In this document: in pieces, positions 16,090 through 24,945 of the stretch
How positions within the stretch are numbered: the stretch's first letter is position 1
How the letters are laid out: the number at the start of each line of letters is the position of its first letter
IMG/VR virus record: IMGVR_UViG_3300027967_000011
Location: 1 to 49,096 of that record
Source of the DNA: a virus
Length of the DNA stretch: 49,096 bases
Direction: 5' to 3' (one strand)
Position numbers and translations under genes: made by a program
Notes under the pieces: model-generated
What the model saw: only the letters and a program-made list of their open reading frames with translations
The model's database searches: none
What the model was told of the DNA's origin: nothing

Positions 16090-16500
16090 ATGGAATTAGC
16101 TAAACTTATAGTACCCAGCAAGACTGTCTGGGTAGAATATCCTGGATTGTCAGGCTTTGAAATTGAGCTTGCGTACTTGACCAGGGACGAATTGATGAAA
16201 ATTCGTGATAGGTCTACGACCAAAAATTTCACCAGAAAAAGCAGGAAGGTTGAAGATGAAGTCGATAACGATATATTTCAATCTGAATACTTCAGGGCAG
16301 TAATAAAAAATTGGAAGGGATTAAGATACGAATATTTGCCCAAATTAATTCCAGTTGATTTATCTGAGGTAGAAGATTTAGAGGATGAGCTTGAGTATTC
16401 TGAAAAGAACGCTGAGGCGTTAATGCGAAATTGCTCAGAATTCGATGGCTTTGTAGGTTCTATATTGGAGGAGGTTAGTAATTTTACGAAGAGCAGTTAA
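16090..16500 (+). CDS. Tail assembly chaperone, short form (gpG-like)
   Basis: 136 residues between the tail tube and tape measure genes, the conserved position of tail assembly chaperones. N-terminal beta segment with KTVWVEYPGLSGFEIELAYLTRDELMKI, then a charged helical region and an acidic C-terminus (EVEDLEDELEYSEKN, EFDGFVGSILEEVSNFTKSS). In siphophages the short form coats the tape measure and a minor -1 frameshift product adds a second domain. That shift is supported here: the -1 frame opens immediately after a stop at 16479-16481 and runs through to 16895. Confidence 0.85.
   Translation: MELAKLIVPSKTVWVEYPGLSGFEIELAYLTRDELMKIRDRSTTKNFTRKSRKVEDEVDNDIFQSEYFRAVIKNWKGLRYEYLPKLIPVDLSEVEDLEDELEYSEKNAEALMRNCSEFDGFVGSILEEVSNFTKSS
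16467..16497 (+). other. Probable programmed -1 ribosomal frameshift site with SD-like stimulator
   Basis: The -1 frame has a stop at 16479-16481, and the zero frame stops at 16498-16500, so the shift must lie in between. The only slippery run is TTTT at 16482-16485 (codons AAT TTT ACG), allowing Phe-tRNA to re-pair on TTT in the -1 frame. An SD-like GGAGGAGG at 16467-16474 lies about 8 bases upstream, as in internal-SD-stimulated -1 sites such as dnaX. There is no canonical X-XXY-YYZ heptamer. The joined product reads ...SNF-YEEQLNLLNKK..., a smooth helical continuation. Confidence 0.7.
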
Positions 16501-16895
16501 ATCTGCTCAACAAAAAATTACAAAACTTTTTTGATAATTCTGAGCTTAAAATGACTAAAGAACGGTATTTATTATTATGCGAACAGCTCGGCAATGAGCC
16601 AAAAGATAATGAGATCCCCGCCGAGTTTGAAGATTTTCCTTATACCGTGCAAACTGCTATAACTATATACCATATATTGAGTGATAGGTGGGATGGCTTT
16701 TCAGGAACTTACTTCGGAAAGGACTATTCGCTTCTACCATACTTAGTAAAGTTATATAGGATAGAAGATGAGTCTCAACTGCTTCAATTTTTATTATTAA
16801 TAGATAGAATAATTATTGCAAAACGTTCAGAAGATCAGAAACGAAGAAATAAGAAAACCACCGGTAAAAAAAGTGGTATAAATATACAAGGGTGA
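16485..16895 (+). CDS. Tail assembly chaperone, frameshift extension (gpGT second domain)
   Basis: The frame is open from 16482 and reads YEEQLNLLNKKLQNFF, then DNSELKMTKERYLLLCEQLG and so on, ending at TGA 16893-16895. The first ATG is at 16551, but it lacks a clear RBS, and helical sequence upstream of it continues the short form. The motif E-x-x-MTxExYxxxCExLG...IPxExEDFPYxVQ is typical of the T-domain of gpGT proteins. The fusion would be about 268 residues. The very basic C-terminus (KRSEDQKRRNKKTTGKKSG) would suit interaction with the acidic tape measure/chaperone complex. The stop codon is embedded in leader copy C. Confidence 0.8.
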   Translation, partial: YEEQLNLLNKKLQNFFDNSELKMTKERYLLLCEQLGNEPKDNEIPAEFEDFPYTVQTAITIYHILSDRWDGFSGTYFGKDYSLLPYLVKLYRIEDESQLLQFLLLIDRIIIAKRSEDQKRRNKKTTGKKSGINIQG

Positions 16896-16960
16896 AAAGG
16901 ATAGCTTCCCTGCTAGTACCACTATTACTAGCTAGCCCTTATCTATAGTGGAGATATAAA
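16888..16960 (+). promoter_or_regulatory. Structured pseudoknot leader, copy C (HNH gene at 16961)
   Basis: GGTGAAAAGG occupies 16891-16900, and its TGA is the stop codon of the chaperone extension. Stem 1 pairs GGA 16899-16901 with TCC 16907-16909. Stem 2 is the perfect GCTAGTA 16912-16918 / TACTAGC 16926-16932 with loop CCACTAT (16919-16925). The loop pairs with ATAGTGG at 16945-16951, abutting the GGAG Shine-Dalgarno sequence (16950-16953). An outer helix AAGGGT 16888-16893 / GCCCTT 16935-16940 closes the structure. A ribosome finishing the upstream gene would melt the 5' part. Confidence 0.85.
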
Positions 16961-17641
16961 ATGGAAAAAACAAATAAAGAAATTATAACTGAAATTATTG
17001 AAGATTTAGAGCAAACAGAAGGGTTAAATTGGCCTAAAGCGCATAATGCAAAAGTATCAAGAGAAAAATTAATAGAATGCTGGTCTGAATATAGAGAAGG
17101 ATCTGATTATAAATATTTTAATTATTATGGTAAGGGTGGTTTATGTAAAGTGTATAAAAATATATTTAGTAATATAAATAAAGAATCACGTAGTGAATTG
17201 TGGAAAACATATATTTTAAGACTTTATAATTATAAATATTGTAATATATGTGGAGAATTAAAAAAATTAGATGAATTTTACTTAGATGCAGCTAAAATAT
17301 CTAAGAAACGTTGTCAATGTAAAGATTGTATGAAAAAATACAGAGAGAATAATAGAGATAAGAGTGCTACAGCAACTGCAAAGTACAGGGCAGCAAAATT
17401 ACAACGTATGCCAGCATGGGCCAATTTAGAAGCTATAAAAGAAATATATATTAATTGTCCAGAGGGCTATCACGTAGACCATATAGTGCCTTTACAGGGA
17501 AACTTAGTATCAGGGTTTCATATAGAAAATAATTTACAGTATTTAAAAGCGGAAGATAATCTTTCTAAGAGTAATAAATTCAGTTTGGAAGATAATTTGG
17601 AATATTTACCTTATTTTCCTGCTAATAAGTTTGAAGTGTAA
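16961..17641 (+). CDS. Free-standing HNH homing endonuclease (paralogue 2)
   Basis: 226 residues, clearly paralogous to the gene at 9303: TNKEIITEIIEDLE...GLNWP...AKVSREKLIECWSEYR at the N-terminus, zinc-ribbon pair CNICG / CKDCMKK in the middle, and the HNH core YHVDHIVPLQGNLVSGFH with NNLQ and KSNKF at the C-terminus. The C-terminal extension after KSNKF is about 20 residues longer than in its paralogue. Inserted between the tail chaperone and tape measure genes, splitting an otherwise conserved gene pair without breaking either. Expression is probably tied to the structured leader. The ORF is intact. Confidence 0.92.
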   Translation: MEKTNKEIITEIIEDLEQTEGLNWPKAHNAKVSREKLIECWSEYREGSDYKYFNYYGKGGLCKVYKNIFSNINKESRSELWKTYILRLYNYKYCNICGELKKLDEFYLDAAKISKKRCQCKDCMKKYRENNRDKSATATAKYRAAKLQRMPAWANLEAIKEIYINCPEGYHVDHIVPLQGNLVSGFHIENNLQYLKAEDNLSKSNKFSLEDNLEYLPYFPANKFEV

Positions 17642-17661
17642 AAGTATAAAAAAGGAACAAT

Positions 17662-20600
17662 ATGACAACAGTTTCAGAACAAGAGTATCTGCTAAAAGTT
17701 GTGACTAAGGGATTAGGAGAAGCTGTAGCTGAAATAAAAACTTTAAATAAAAATATGGAAAAATCCGCCAAAGCTACAGGGAAGGCGAGTGAATCATATG
17801 AAACTCTTGGTGGCACAACGGATAAATATGGTAGAGCAATAAAGGGGGTAGGCCATTTAACCAACAATGCGACCAAAAGTTTTTCAAAAATGTCGCAAGG
17901 CATGCAATCGGGTCTAGTACCTGCATACGCGACCGTCGCCGCAAATGTATTTGCCCTTACGGCTGCATTCGGTGCACTAAGCAGAGCTGCTGATTTACAA
18001 ATATTAATAGAATCTGCTGAAATATTGGCTACACAAACAGGTAGGTCGCTTGTTGGCTTAGCTAATAATATGAAGGCCATTACTGATGGTGCTTTATCTA
18101 TGAAAGATGCACTTACAAGTGCATCTATTGCTGCATCTGCCGGATTTGACAATACTACTATTAAAGAACTTACACAGGTAGCTAGAAATGCTTCAGTAGC
18201 ACTCGGCAGAGATTTAACAGACTCTATGAATCGAGTATTCAAAGGTGCTATAAAGGCTGAGCCCGAATTATTAGATGAATTAGGCATTATACTTAGATTA
18301 GAACCTGCAACTAATAAATATGCTGCAAGTCTAGGAAAGGCTGCTTCAGAATTAACAACATTCGAAAAGCAGCAAGCAGTTGTAAATGCAGTTTTAGAGC
18401 AAGGTCAAGATAAATTCGCTACCTTTGGTGATGTAGATACTAATCCATATACTAAATTAGCTGCAGCTTTTCAAGACATAGCTAATAGTTTAATAACACT
18501 TATAGCTACACCAATAGCTGGATTTTTAGAATTTTTTACTGAGAATACTACGGCATTAACTGCTGCAATTATTATATTTGCTAATAGTGTATTAAAAACA
18601 GCTATTCCTGCTTTAACTTCTTTAGAACGTAATATAACTGATGTTATAGATAAAGGTTTTGCTAAATTAAGTATTAGTACTGCTGTTAAGAAAATGAAAG
18701 AGGAGTTGGATGGTACTTTAAGACGCCCAGAGTTTGATAAAGGTATTCTAACTTCAATTGTAGAGGATGAAGTAAAGAATTTAGGAGAGATAGGAAGTGA
18801 AGCTGGTAAAGCTTTAGGAGCCGGTTTAACATCTATCTTAGATGATCCTTCTATTTCAGATAAAGAAAAATTTTCAAAAATTTACTTAAATGCAGATTCT
18901 GCTATTACAAGTTTAAAAAATAACACAGAGGCACTAGGGCAAGTATCTAAAGAAGAATTAGGAGCTATAGTTACTACAGCGGAAGCCGCTAAAGAAGCAT
19001 TACGTAAAATGGGTGTACCTGTAAGTGTATTTAGAGAGCGTATTGCAGATTTGGGAACAATTATTAAAAAAAATATACCTTTTGCTGCAACTTTAGCAAA
19101 CTCATTTAGTAATTTTGTTAAATTAACTAAAGCTGGTATATCTTCTGGATTTGCTGCAGGACTATCAGAAGGATTTAGCGGAATAACTAAAGCTGTTATA
19201 CTAGCTAATTTAAAATTTGAAGAATATGCTAGACTTGGAAATGAAGTAGGTAAAACAAATCAATTTATAAATATTACTTTAATACGATTATCTGGTGTTT
19301 TTGGTACAGTATTAAAAGGTATAAATACTTTAATACCTATTATAGGTCAATTAACTATAGCTTGGTCACTTCTTAGCAGTGGATATTTATTTTTCTTAAA
19401 TTTATTTAGAGATGAAGAAAAATTTGATAATATTACTAAAGCTTTTGAAGATCAAGAAAAAGCATTAAAAACAGCAGAAAAAGCAATTAAAAAATATAAT
19501 ATAGAATTAAAGCCTTTATTAGATACAACAGATAATGTAACTAAAAAACTAGAACTACAAAAAAATGTATTATTAGAATTAACTAATACTATGGAAGATT
19601 CTATAGATAATGTAAATGTTGAAGATTTTGGCTTCTTTGGTGCTGATTTAGATGATTTTACAGATAATATAGTAAAAATGTCAGATGCATTAAGTGATTT
19701 AGGTGCAACTGATGAAGTAAATGTTATATTAAGAGAGTTTAATAACTTAACAAACTTAAGTGCAAAAGAAGCAATAAAAGCAGGCAGAGATTTTGCTAAT
19801 TTATCTAAAGAAATGTATAATTTAGCAGATGCAACTAATGAAGCTAATGAAGGACTAAAAAAAGCATTTGATGAATTACATAAAGGTTTTGAAAATATAC
19901 AAGGAAGTTTGCCTACTCTAACAGGAATAGAACAAACATTTGTATCTTTATCAGAAATTTTATCTCGACAAGTATTTACTGATGCTATAACATTTGGATC
20001 AAATTTAGAAACTCTTAGGGCTTATGAAATAGAATTATTAGGAATTGGTGAGGCACAAAAGTCTTTATTAGCAATATCAGGAGCTTTAGAACATGTTGAA
20101 GGAGTAAGACAATCTCAAATAGAAGAAAATACCAAAAAAATAGCTAAGGAAGCAAAAGAAATATCTTCTATAACAAATATGTGGAAGCAAGGCGCAGAAG
20201 CGCTTAAAGCTTTAATGGATCCAGATATAACATATGAACATAGATCTATAAAGGTTATAGAGAATGAAACTACTGAAGCTACTAAAGCTATTGATGATCT
20301 TGGTAATTCTATAGAAAGACTTCGTAGAGAAGCTAAAAAAGATATTGAAATTATAACAAATGCAATAAGAGAATTAGTTGAAGAATTAAATTTATTAATA
20401 AATGCACAATTAGAATATTCTAGACAAGTTCAACAATTAGATTTTGAAAAATCTTTACCTGGCGTTAGTTTTGCAGAGAGTTTAAAATTATCTAGTAAAA
20501 TAATGGATATAAATATAGCTAAATTAAAAATATTAAAAACACAAGCAGACTTAGTAAATACAGCAAATAAAAAGACTATAGAAAGTACAGAAGAAGCTAT

Positions 20601-23600
20601 AAATAAGGTACAAAATCCTATAACAGATCATTTGGATTATGCAGAGTTTGCTAAACTTGAAAAAGATGCAGAAACAGCACAACAGACTAAGAATAAAGCA
20701 TTAATAAAAGAGTTACAACTTAAATCTCAATTAGGAGATTTAGAACTTGAAATAAATAAAGTAAGAATTAATGAATTTAAAATGTTGAAAGGTTATATTA
20801 TAGAGTTAGCCGCTTTAGTATCTAAAGGAATTTGGATCCCACCTGGAGCTCAAGAAGCTACAGCTAAATTAAAAGAACTTTATTCTCAAATTACAGGGTA
20901 TAGTGCTGAGATATTGGAAAATAATTTTAAATCATTTTTATACTATAATGAGGCTTTAAGTAGAGTTAATGCTACAGCTTTAGGATTGTATAATCAAACA
21001 GAAGAAATAAAGCGGAGAACTGAAGCCCTTAAAGAGGAAAGTAAGGTTTTAAAAACTAATCTTACTATTTCAGATGATTTAATTGAAAGTGCGGTTAATT
21101 TAGAAATAGCAAGAACAGAAGCACAGTCAGATGCTCTTAAAGGAGCATTATATGCTAATAGGATACCTGGAGATGTAAGTAGCGGTCTTGCAATAGGTGC
21201 AGATAGTGATGAGCGCAAAAAATTAGGAGCAATTTTAAAGGAATTAGCTGTAAAAGAAGTTGAATTAGAAAAACAAAAAACAGCACTGGTAAATAAACAA
21301 TTAGAACAAGAAAATATAAAAATTAAACTACAACAGGATTCTATAAGGTCTACACTTAGGGAAGGATTATTTATATCTAAAGCTAAAGAAATACAAATTA
21401 AACAAGAAGAAGAATTATTAGCTTTATCAAAACGTACAAAGGAATATAATACAGCAGGATATAAAGAACAAGAAAAACTTATAAAAGAAAGAGCTAAATT
21501 AGCATATAAAACAGATTTAAATGCAGATCTAGGAGCAGCTACTGAGTCAGCTAGAGAATTTTCAGATGTAATGGAAACATTAGCTGATAGGTTAGAAAAT
21601 TTAGGAAGTTCAACAGATAAATTTAGGGCTGGATTAGTAGCTATTGCTGAAATATCTGTATTATCAGATTCAGAAACTGCAATTGGTTTATCTCAGTTAG
21701 CTATATTAACTGAAGAATTTGGATCTCAAACTGAAGAAGTTAGAAAAAGTTTTGAAGCTATGGCATTATTTGCTGCTGGTGCAGCAGGTGCATTAGCTAA
21801 TGCCTTTGAAGAGGGATCTACCGCTGCAGAAACATTTCAAGTTATACAAACAGGTTTAGCATTAGTATCGGCTGTTAGAGCAGTTATGGAACAAGGTACT
21901 GGTGGTGATCCATATACAGCATTTGCTAGAATGGCTGCTATGGCTGCCGCTGCCGCTGCATTACTCAGCCAAATTAATGTCTCCTTTAGTGGGGGAGGTG
22001 GTGGATTTACTGCAGCAGAACCGGCAACTTTCCAAGATCAATTTGGAGCACAAGGTGCTCAAGGAATAGATTTACAAACTAATTCTCTAAGAGATTCTAT
22101 TGATGCATTAGTAGATATAGATACAGATTTATTCGGTGTTAATAGAGACTTAAAGATTAGTATAGTTAATTTAAATAGAACTTTTGATGCTCTTGGTGCT
22201 GCTGTATTTAATCAATCTGGTGATTTCTCAGCTGGCAATATATTAGACCAATTTGGAATTCAGTTTGGTACTGAACTTAAAGGTGGATCTTTTGGCGGAC
22301 TTTTTGGTAGTTCAACTAAGACAAATGAATTATTAGCTGCGGGTATTCAATTCGGAGCTACTATAGGATTAGTAGGTGATACATTAGGTGGTTCAATAAT
22401 AGATGCCGATGCTTATATAACACAACAAATAACAAAAACTAAAAGTAGTTTCTTTGGTGGTAGTAAAACAAAAGTAAGAATAGAAACTAGTGTTTCAGAA
22501 TTAGAACCAAGAGTTGGAAAAGCATTACAAGATGCTTTAGATATTACATTAGATACTTTATTAGGATTATTTGAATCTTTAGGTTCAGATATACCTAAAT
22601 TATTGAGTGGGTTTGCCGGATTAGATATAGATGTAACAAAGTTAGATTTATCTGGTAAATCTGCTAAAGATCAGTCAGATACTATAGCAGCATTCTTTTC
22701 TAATTTAACAAATGAACTTATTGATGATTTAGTTCCAGGATTAGAGGCCTTTACTAAAGCCGGGGAAGAGCTTACAGATACATTAATTAGAATAAGTACA
22801 GAAACTCAAGAATTAAATACATCTTTTTCTACTATAGGATTAAAAATATCAGACTTTGGATTATTTGATAATATAGAAGAAGATTATAATACTTTTATTA
22901 CTAATATACCAGCAGGTGTAGCTACAATTAATCAAGATATACAAGATCAAATAGATGCTATAGAAGCTACTAAATTTGTTCCGCCTGTTTTAGATACTAC
23001 AGATAGTGGTTATCTTATAGATAATAAACGAATATTTGAAGCAACACTCAAAACTAAATCAGAGTTTGAAAAAAATAAACGAGAAGCAATTGCTGCATTA
23101 GAAGAAGATTTATATTCTATTACTAGTGCCGTTGTTCCTACTATAGAAGCTTTTAAAGTATTAACTTTAGCTGCATGGAATGAAGCATTTTTATCTGGTT
23201 TTGAAAATGTAGATGAAATGTCAGATATTAGTGAAAGATTTTATACTGCATTATTTTCAGAACAAGAATTAGCAGATATAGCTGTAACAAATGCCGAAGA
23301 TGTTGTTGGTAAAGGAATAGCAGAATTAGCTGGTGTATTATATAAACAAGGATTTGGTGAGTTTGCAAACTTATTATCTGAAGATATGTCTACTGAAGAT
23401 TTAAGAGATATCTTTGATGTTTTAACAGAAATAGGGGCTTTTGCTTCTGTAGAAGGTGCAGCACTACTTGGAATATTTGTTAGAGCTGGAGTAGCCGTTG
23501 GTGACTTAGAAATTGCTATAGAAGAAGCAGTTGAAGAAGTAAATAATTTAAATCAACAATATGAAAGACAAATTGCATTATTTGGTCTATTAGGGAAAGA

Positions 23601-24945
23601 ATTAGATTTATTACAATTAGATTTTGATTTTGCAGATGCATTAACAGAAGCCGAAGAAACAGGTACTGATATAGCATTAGTAGAAACCTATTATGGATTA
23701 GAAAGACTACAGATTATAAAAGATTATAATGATCAAATATTAGCAGAATTTGAATCAGTATTTAGTGCAATTTCTGATAGTGTTTTATCTGTATCTAGAG
23801 ATATATCTACTTGGGATGAGTTAGCATATCAAAGTGCAAAAATAGAAAAGATATTAAGTAAATTAATACCAACACTTAAAACTCCTATAAATGTACAAAG
23901 TTTATTACAAGCATATGATTTTGATGCAATATTTGAAGAGATATTTGCTTTTGAAGATATAATTACTCCAGAAAATATAAGTGAACAAATAACTTTAGTT
24001 GAAGATTTAAGAACTGCTGTAATTGCTAGATATGAAGCAGAAAAAGAAGCTATTAATGAAATTGAAGAATTAATAGAAAATTTAGAAGATTTTATTGGGG
24101 ATATAAGTGATTTTATTGATAGTCTATTTGTACAAGAAATATCTCCAACAACAAGTTATGAAAAATTAATAGAGTCTGAAAGACAATTTAAAGAAGATCT
24201 TAAAAATATATATAGCAAAGATAAAGATATAGCTGCGCAAGCACGTGAAAATATACTATCTAGTGCTGAAACTTATTTAGGATTAGCTAATGAATTCTTT
24301 TCTATAGGAGATGGATTTAAAGAAATATTTGATTTTGTTGTAAAGTCTTTAAGAAGCGTAGAACATCTTACTGAAGGTAAATTAGGCAGAGTACAAAATA
24401 AAGAAGAAGACCTAGATGATATAGCAAAAGATACATTAGAACAATTAGGCGTATTAGATAATATTTTAGATGAATTAGTATCTATGAATGATATTGCTTT
24501 TGCTAATGAAGTTGAAGAAGCTGCTTTATATATAGGAGATGCTATTGGAGCAGTAGAAACTAAGTTACAAACATTAAATGATAGTACATGGGAACCTATA
24601 TTACATATATTAGAAAGTATGGGTAGTTTTGAAGCAGGTGCAGAAAATGTAGAACAAAGTCAATTAGCATTTGTTCATAAAGGAGAAGCTATATTATCAC
24701 AAAATAGTGCTAATTTATTACGTAGTGGTGAACTATCATTAATTAGTAAAGCCCCAGAACAGAGAGCAATTCAAGCAAACGTAGATAATAGTAATATTGT
24801 AGAAGCTATAAATATACTTACTCAAGTAGTAGCTGCGGGTAATGAAGAAAACTTAGAACAAACAGAAAAAATAGCAGAAGCTACATCTCTTATAAGTGAA
24901 TATAAACCAATGAAAAGAGCTGTTTCTGTAGAGAGACTTATATAA
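17662..24945 (+). CDS. Tail tape measure protein
   Basis: 2427 residues, the largest gene in the window, directly after the chaperone genes. Long alpha-helical, coiled-coil-rich sequence with several hydrophobic stretches (about 272-311, 557-581 and 1373-1445, including AAMAAAAAALLSQ). The C-terminus has a short glycine-rich/HKGEAILSQNSANLL segment typical of tape measures. The N-terminal domain (LVPAYATVAANVFALTAAFG, ...SASIAASAGFDNTTIKEL) matches tape measures of other siphophages. The rule of about 0.15 nm per residue predicts a tail near 360 nm, much longer than lambda. The first ~120 codons are richer in G+C than the rest. Its stop overlaps the next start (TAATG). Confidence 0.95.
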   Translation: MTTVSEQEYLLKVVTKGLGEAVAEIKTLNKNMEKSAKATGKASESYETLGGTTDKYGRAIKGVGHLTNNATKSFSKMSQGMQSGLVPAYATVAANVFALTAAFGALSRAADLQILIESAEILATQTGRSLVGLANNMKAITDGALSMKDALTSASIAASAGFDNTTIKELTQVARNASVALGRDLTDSMNRVFKGAIKAEPELLDELGIILRLEPATNKYAASLGKAASELTTFEKQQAVVNAVLEQGQDKFATFGDVDTNPYTKLAAAFQDIANSLITLIATPIAGFLEFFTENTTALTAAIIIFANSVLKTAIPALTSLERNITDVIDKGFAKLSISTAVKKMKEELDGTLRRPEFDKGILTSIVEDEVKNLGEIGSEAGKALGAGLTSILDDPSISDKEKFSKIYLNADSAITSLKNNTEALGQVSKEELGAIVTTAEAAKEALRKMGVPVSVFRERIADLGTIIKKNIPFAATLANSFSNFVKLTKAGISSGFAAGLSEGFSGITKAVILANLKFEEYARLGNEVGKTNQFINITLIRLSGVFGTVLKGINTLIPIIGQLTIAWSLLSSGYLFFLNLFRDEEKFDNITKAFEDQEKALKTAEKAIKKYNIELKPLLDTTDNVTKKLELQKNVLLELTNTMEDSIDNVNVEDFGFFGADLDDFTDNIVKMSDALSDLGATDEVNVILREFNNLTNLSAKEAIKAGRDFANLSKEMYNLADATNEANEGLKKAFDELHKGFENIQGSLPTLTGIEQTFVSLSEILSRQVFTDAITFGSNLETLRAYEIELLGIGEAQKSLLAISGALEHVEGVRQSQIEENTKKIAKEAKEISSITNMWKQGAEALKALMDPDITYEHRSIKVIENETTEATKAIDDLGNSIERLRREAKKDIEIITNAIRELVEELNLLINAQLEYSRQVQQLDFEKSLPGVSFAESLKLSSKIMDINIAKLKILKTQADLVNTANKKTIESTEEAINKVQNPITDHLDYAEFAKLEKDAETAQQTKNKALIKELQLKSQLGDLELEINKVRINEFKMLKGYIIELAALVSKGIWIPPGAQEATAKLKELYSQITGYSAEILENNFKSFLYYNEALSRVNATALGLYNQTEEIKRRTEALKEESKVLKTNLTISDDLIESAVNLEIARTEAQSDALKGALYANRIPGDVSSGLAIGADSDERKKLGAILKELAVKEVELEKQKTALVNKQLEQENIKIKLQQDSIRSTLREGLFISKAKEIQIKQEEELLALSKRTKEYNTAGYKEQEKLIKERAKLAYKTDLNADLGAATESAREFSDVMETLADRLENLGSSTDKFRAGLVAIAEISVLSDSETAIGLSQLAILTEEFGSQTEEVRKSFEAMALFAAGAAGALANAFEEGSTAAETFQVIQTGLALVSAVRAVMEQGTGGDPYTAFARMAAMAAAAAALLSQINVSFSGGGGGFTAAEPATFQDQFGAQGAQGIDLQTNSLRDSIDALVDIDTDLFGVNRDLKISIVNLNRTFDALGAAVFNQSGDFSAGNILDQFGIQFGTELKGGSFGGLFGSSTKTNELLAAGIQFGATIGLVGDTLGGSIIDADAYITQQITKTKSSFFGGSKTKVRIETSVSELEPRVGKALQDALDITLDTLLGLFESLGSDIPKLLSGFAGLDIDVTKLDLSGKSAKDQSDTIAAFFSNLTNELIDDLVPGLEAFTKAGEELTDTLIRISTETQELNTSFSTIGLKISDFGLFDNIEEDYNTFITNIPAGVATINQDIQDQIDAIEATKFVPPVLDTTDSGYLIDNKRIFEATLKTKSEFEKNKREAIAALEEDLYSITSAVVPTIEAFKVLTLAAWNEAFLSGFENVDEMSDISERFYTALFSEQELADIAVTNAEDVVGKGIAELAGVLYKQGFGEFANLLSEDMSTEDLRDIFDVLTEIGAFASVEGAALLGIFVRAGVAVGDLEIAIEEAVEEVNNLNQQYERQIALFGLLGKELDLLQLDFDFADALTEAEETGTDIALVETYYGLERLQIIKDYNDQILAEFESVFSAISDSVLSVSRDISTWDELAYQSAKIEKILSKLIPTLKTPINVQSLLQAYDFDAIFEEIFAFEDIITPENISEQITLVEDLRTAVIARYEAEKEAINEIEELIENLEDFIGDISDFIDSLFVQEISPTTSYEKLIESERQFKEDLKNIYSKDKDIAAQARENILSSAETYLGLANEFFSIGDGFKEIFDFVVKSLRSVEHLTEGKLGRVQNKEEDLDDIAKDTLEQLGVLDNILDELVSMNDIAFANEVEEAALYIGDAIGAVETKLQTLNDSTWEPILHILESMGSFEAGAENVEQSQLAFVHKGEAILSQNSANLLRSGELSLISKAPEQRAIQANVDNSNIVEAINILTQVVAAGNEENLEQTEKIAEATSLISEYKPMKRAVSVERLI

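Noticed and set aside
17622-18287. Minus-strand ORF of 221 codons inside the tape measure start
   Set aside because: Antisense shadow of a GC-richer Ala/Ser/Thr-coding stretch, with no RBS and no operon partner on that strand.
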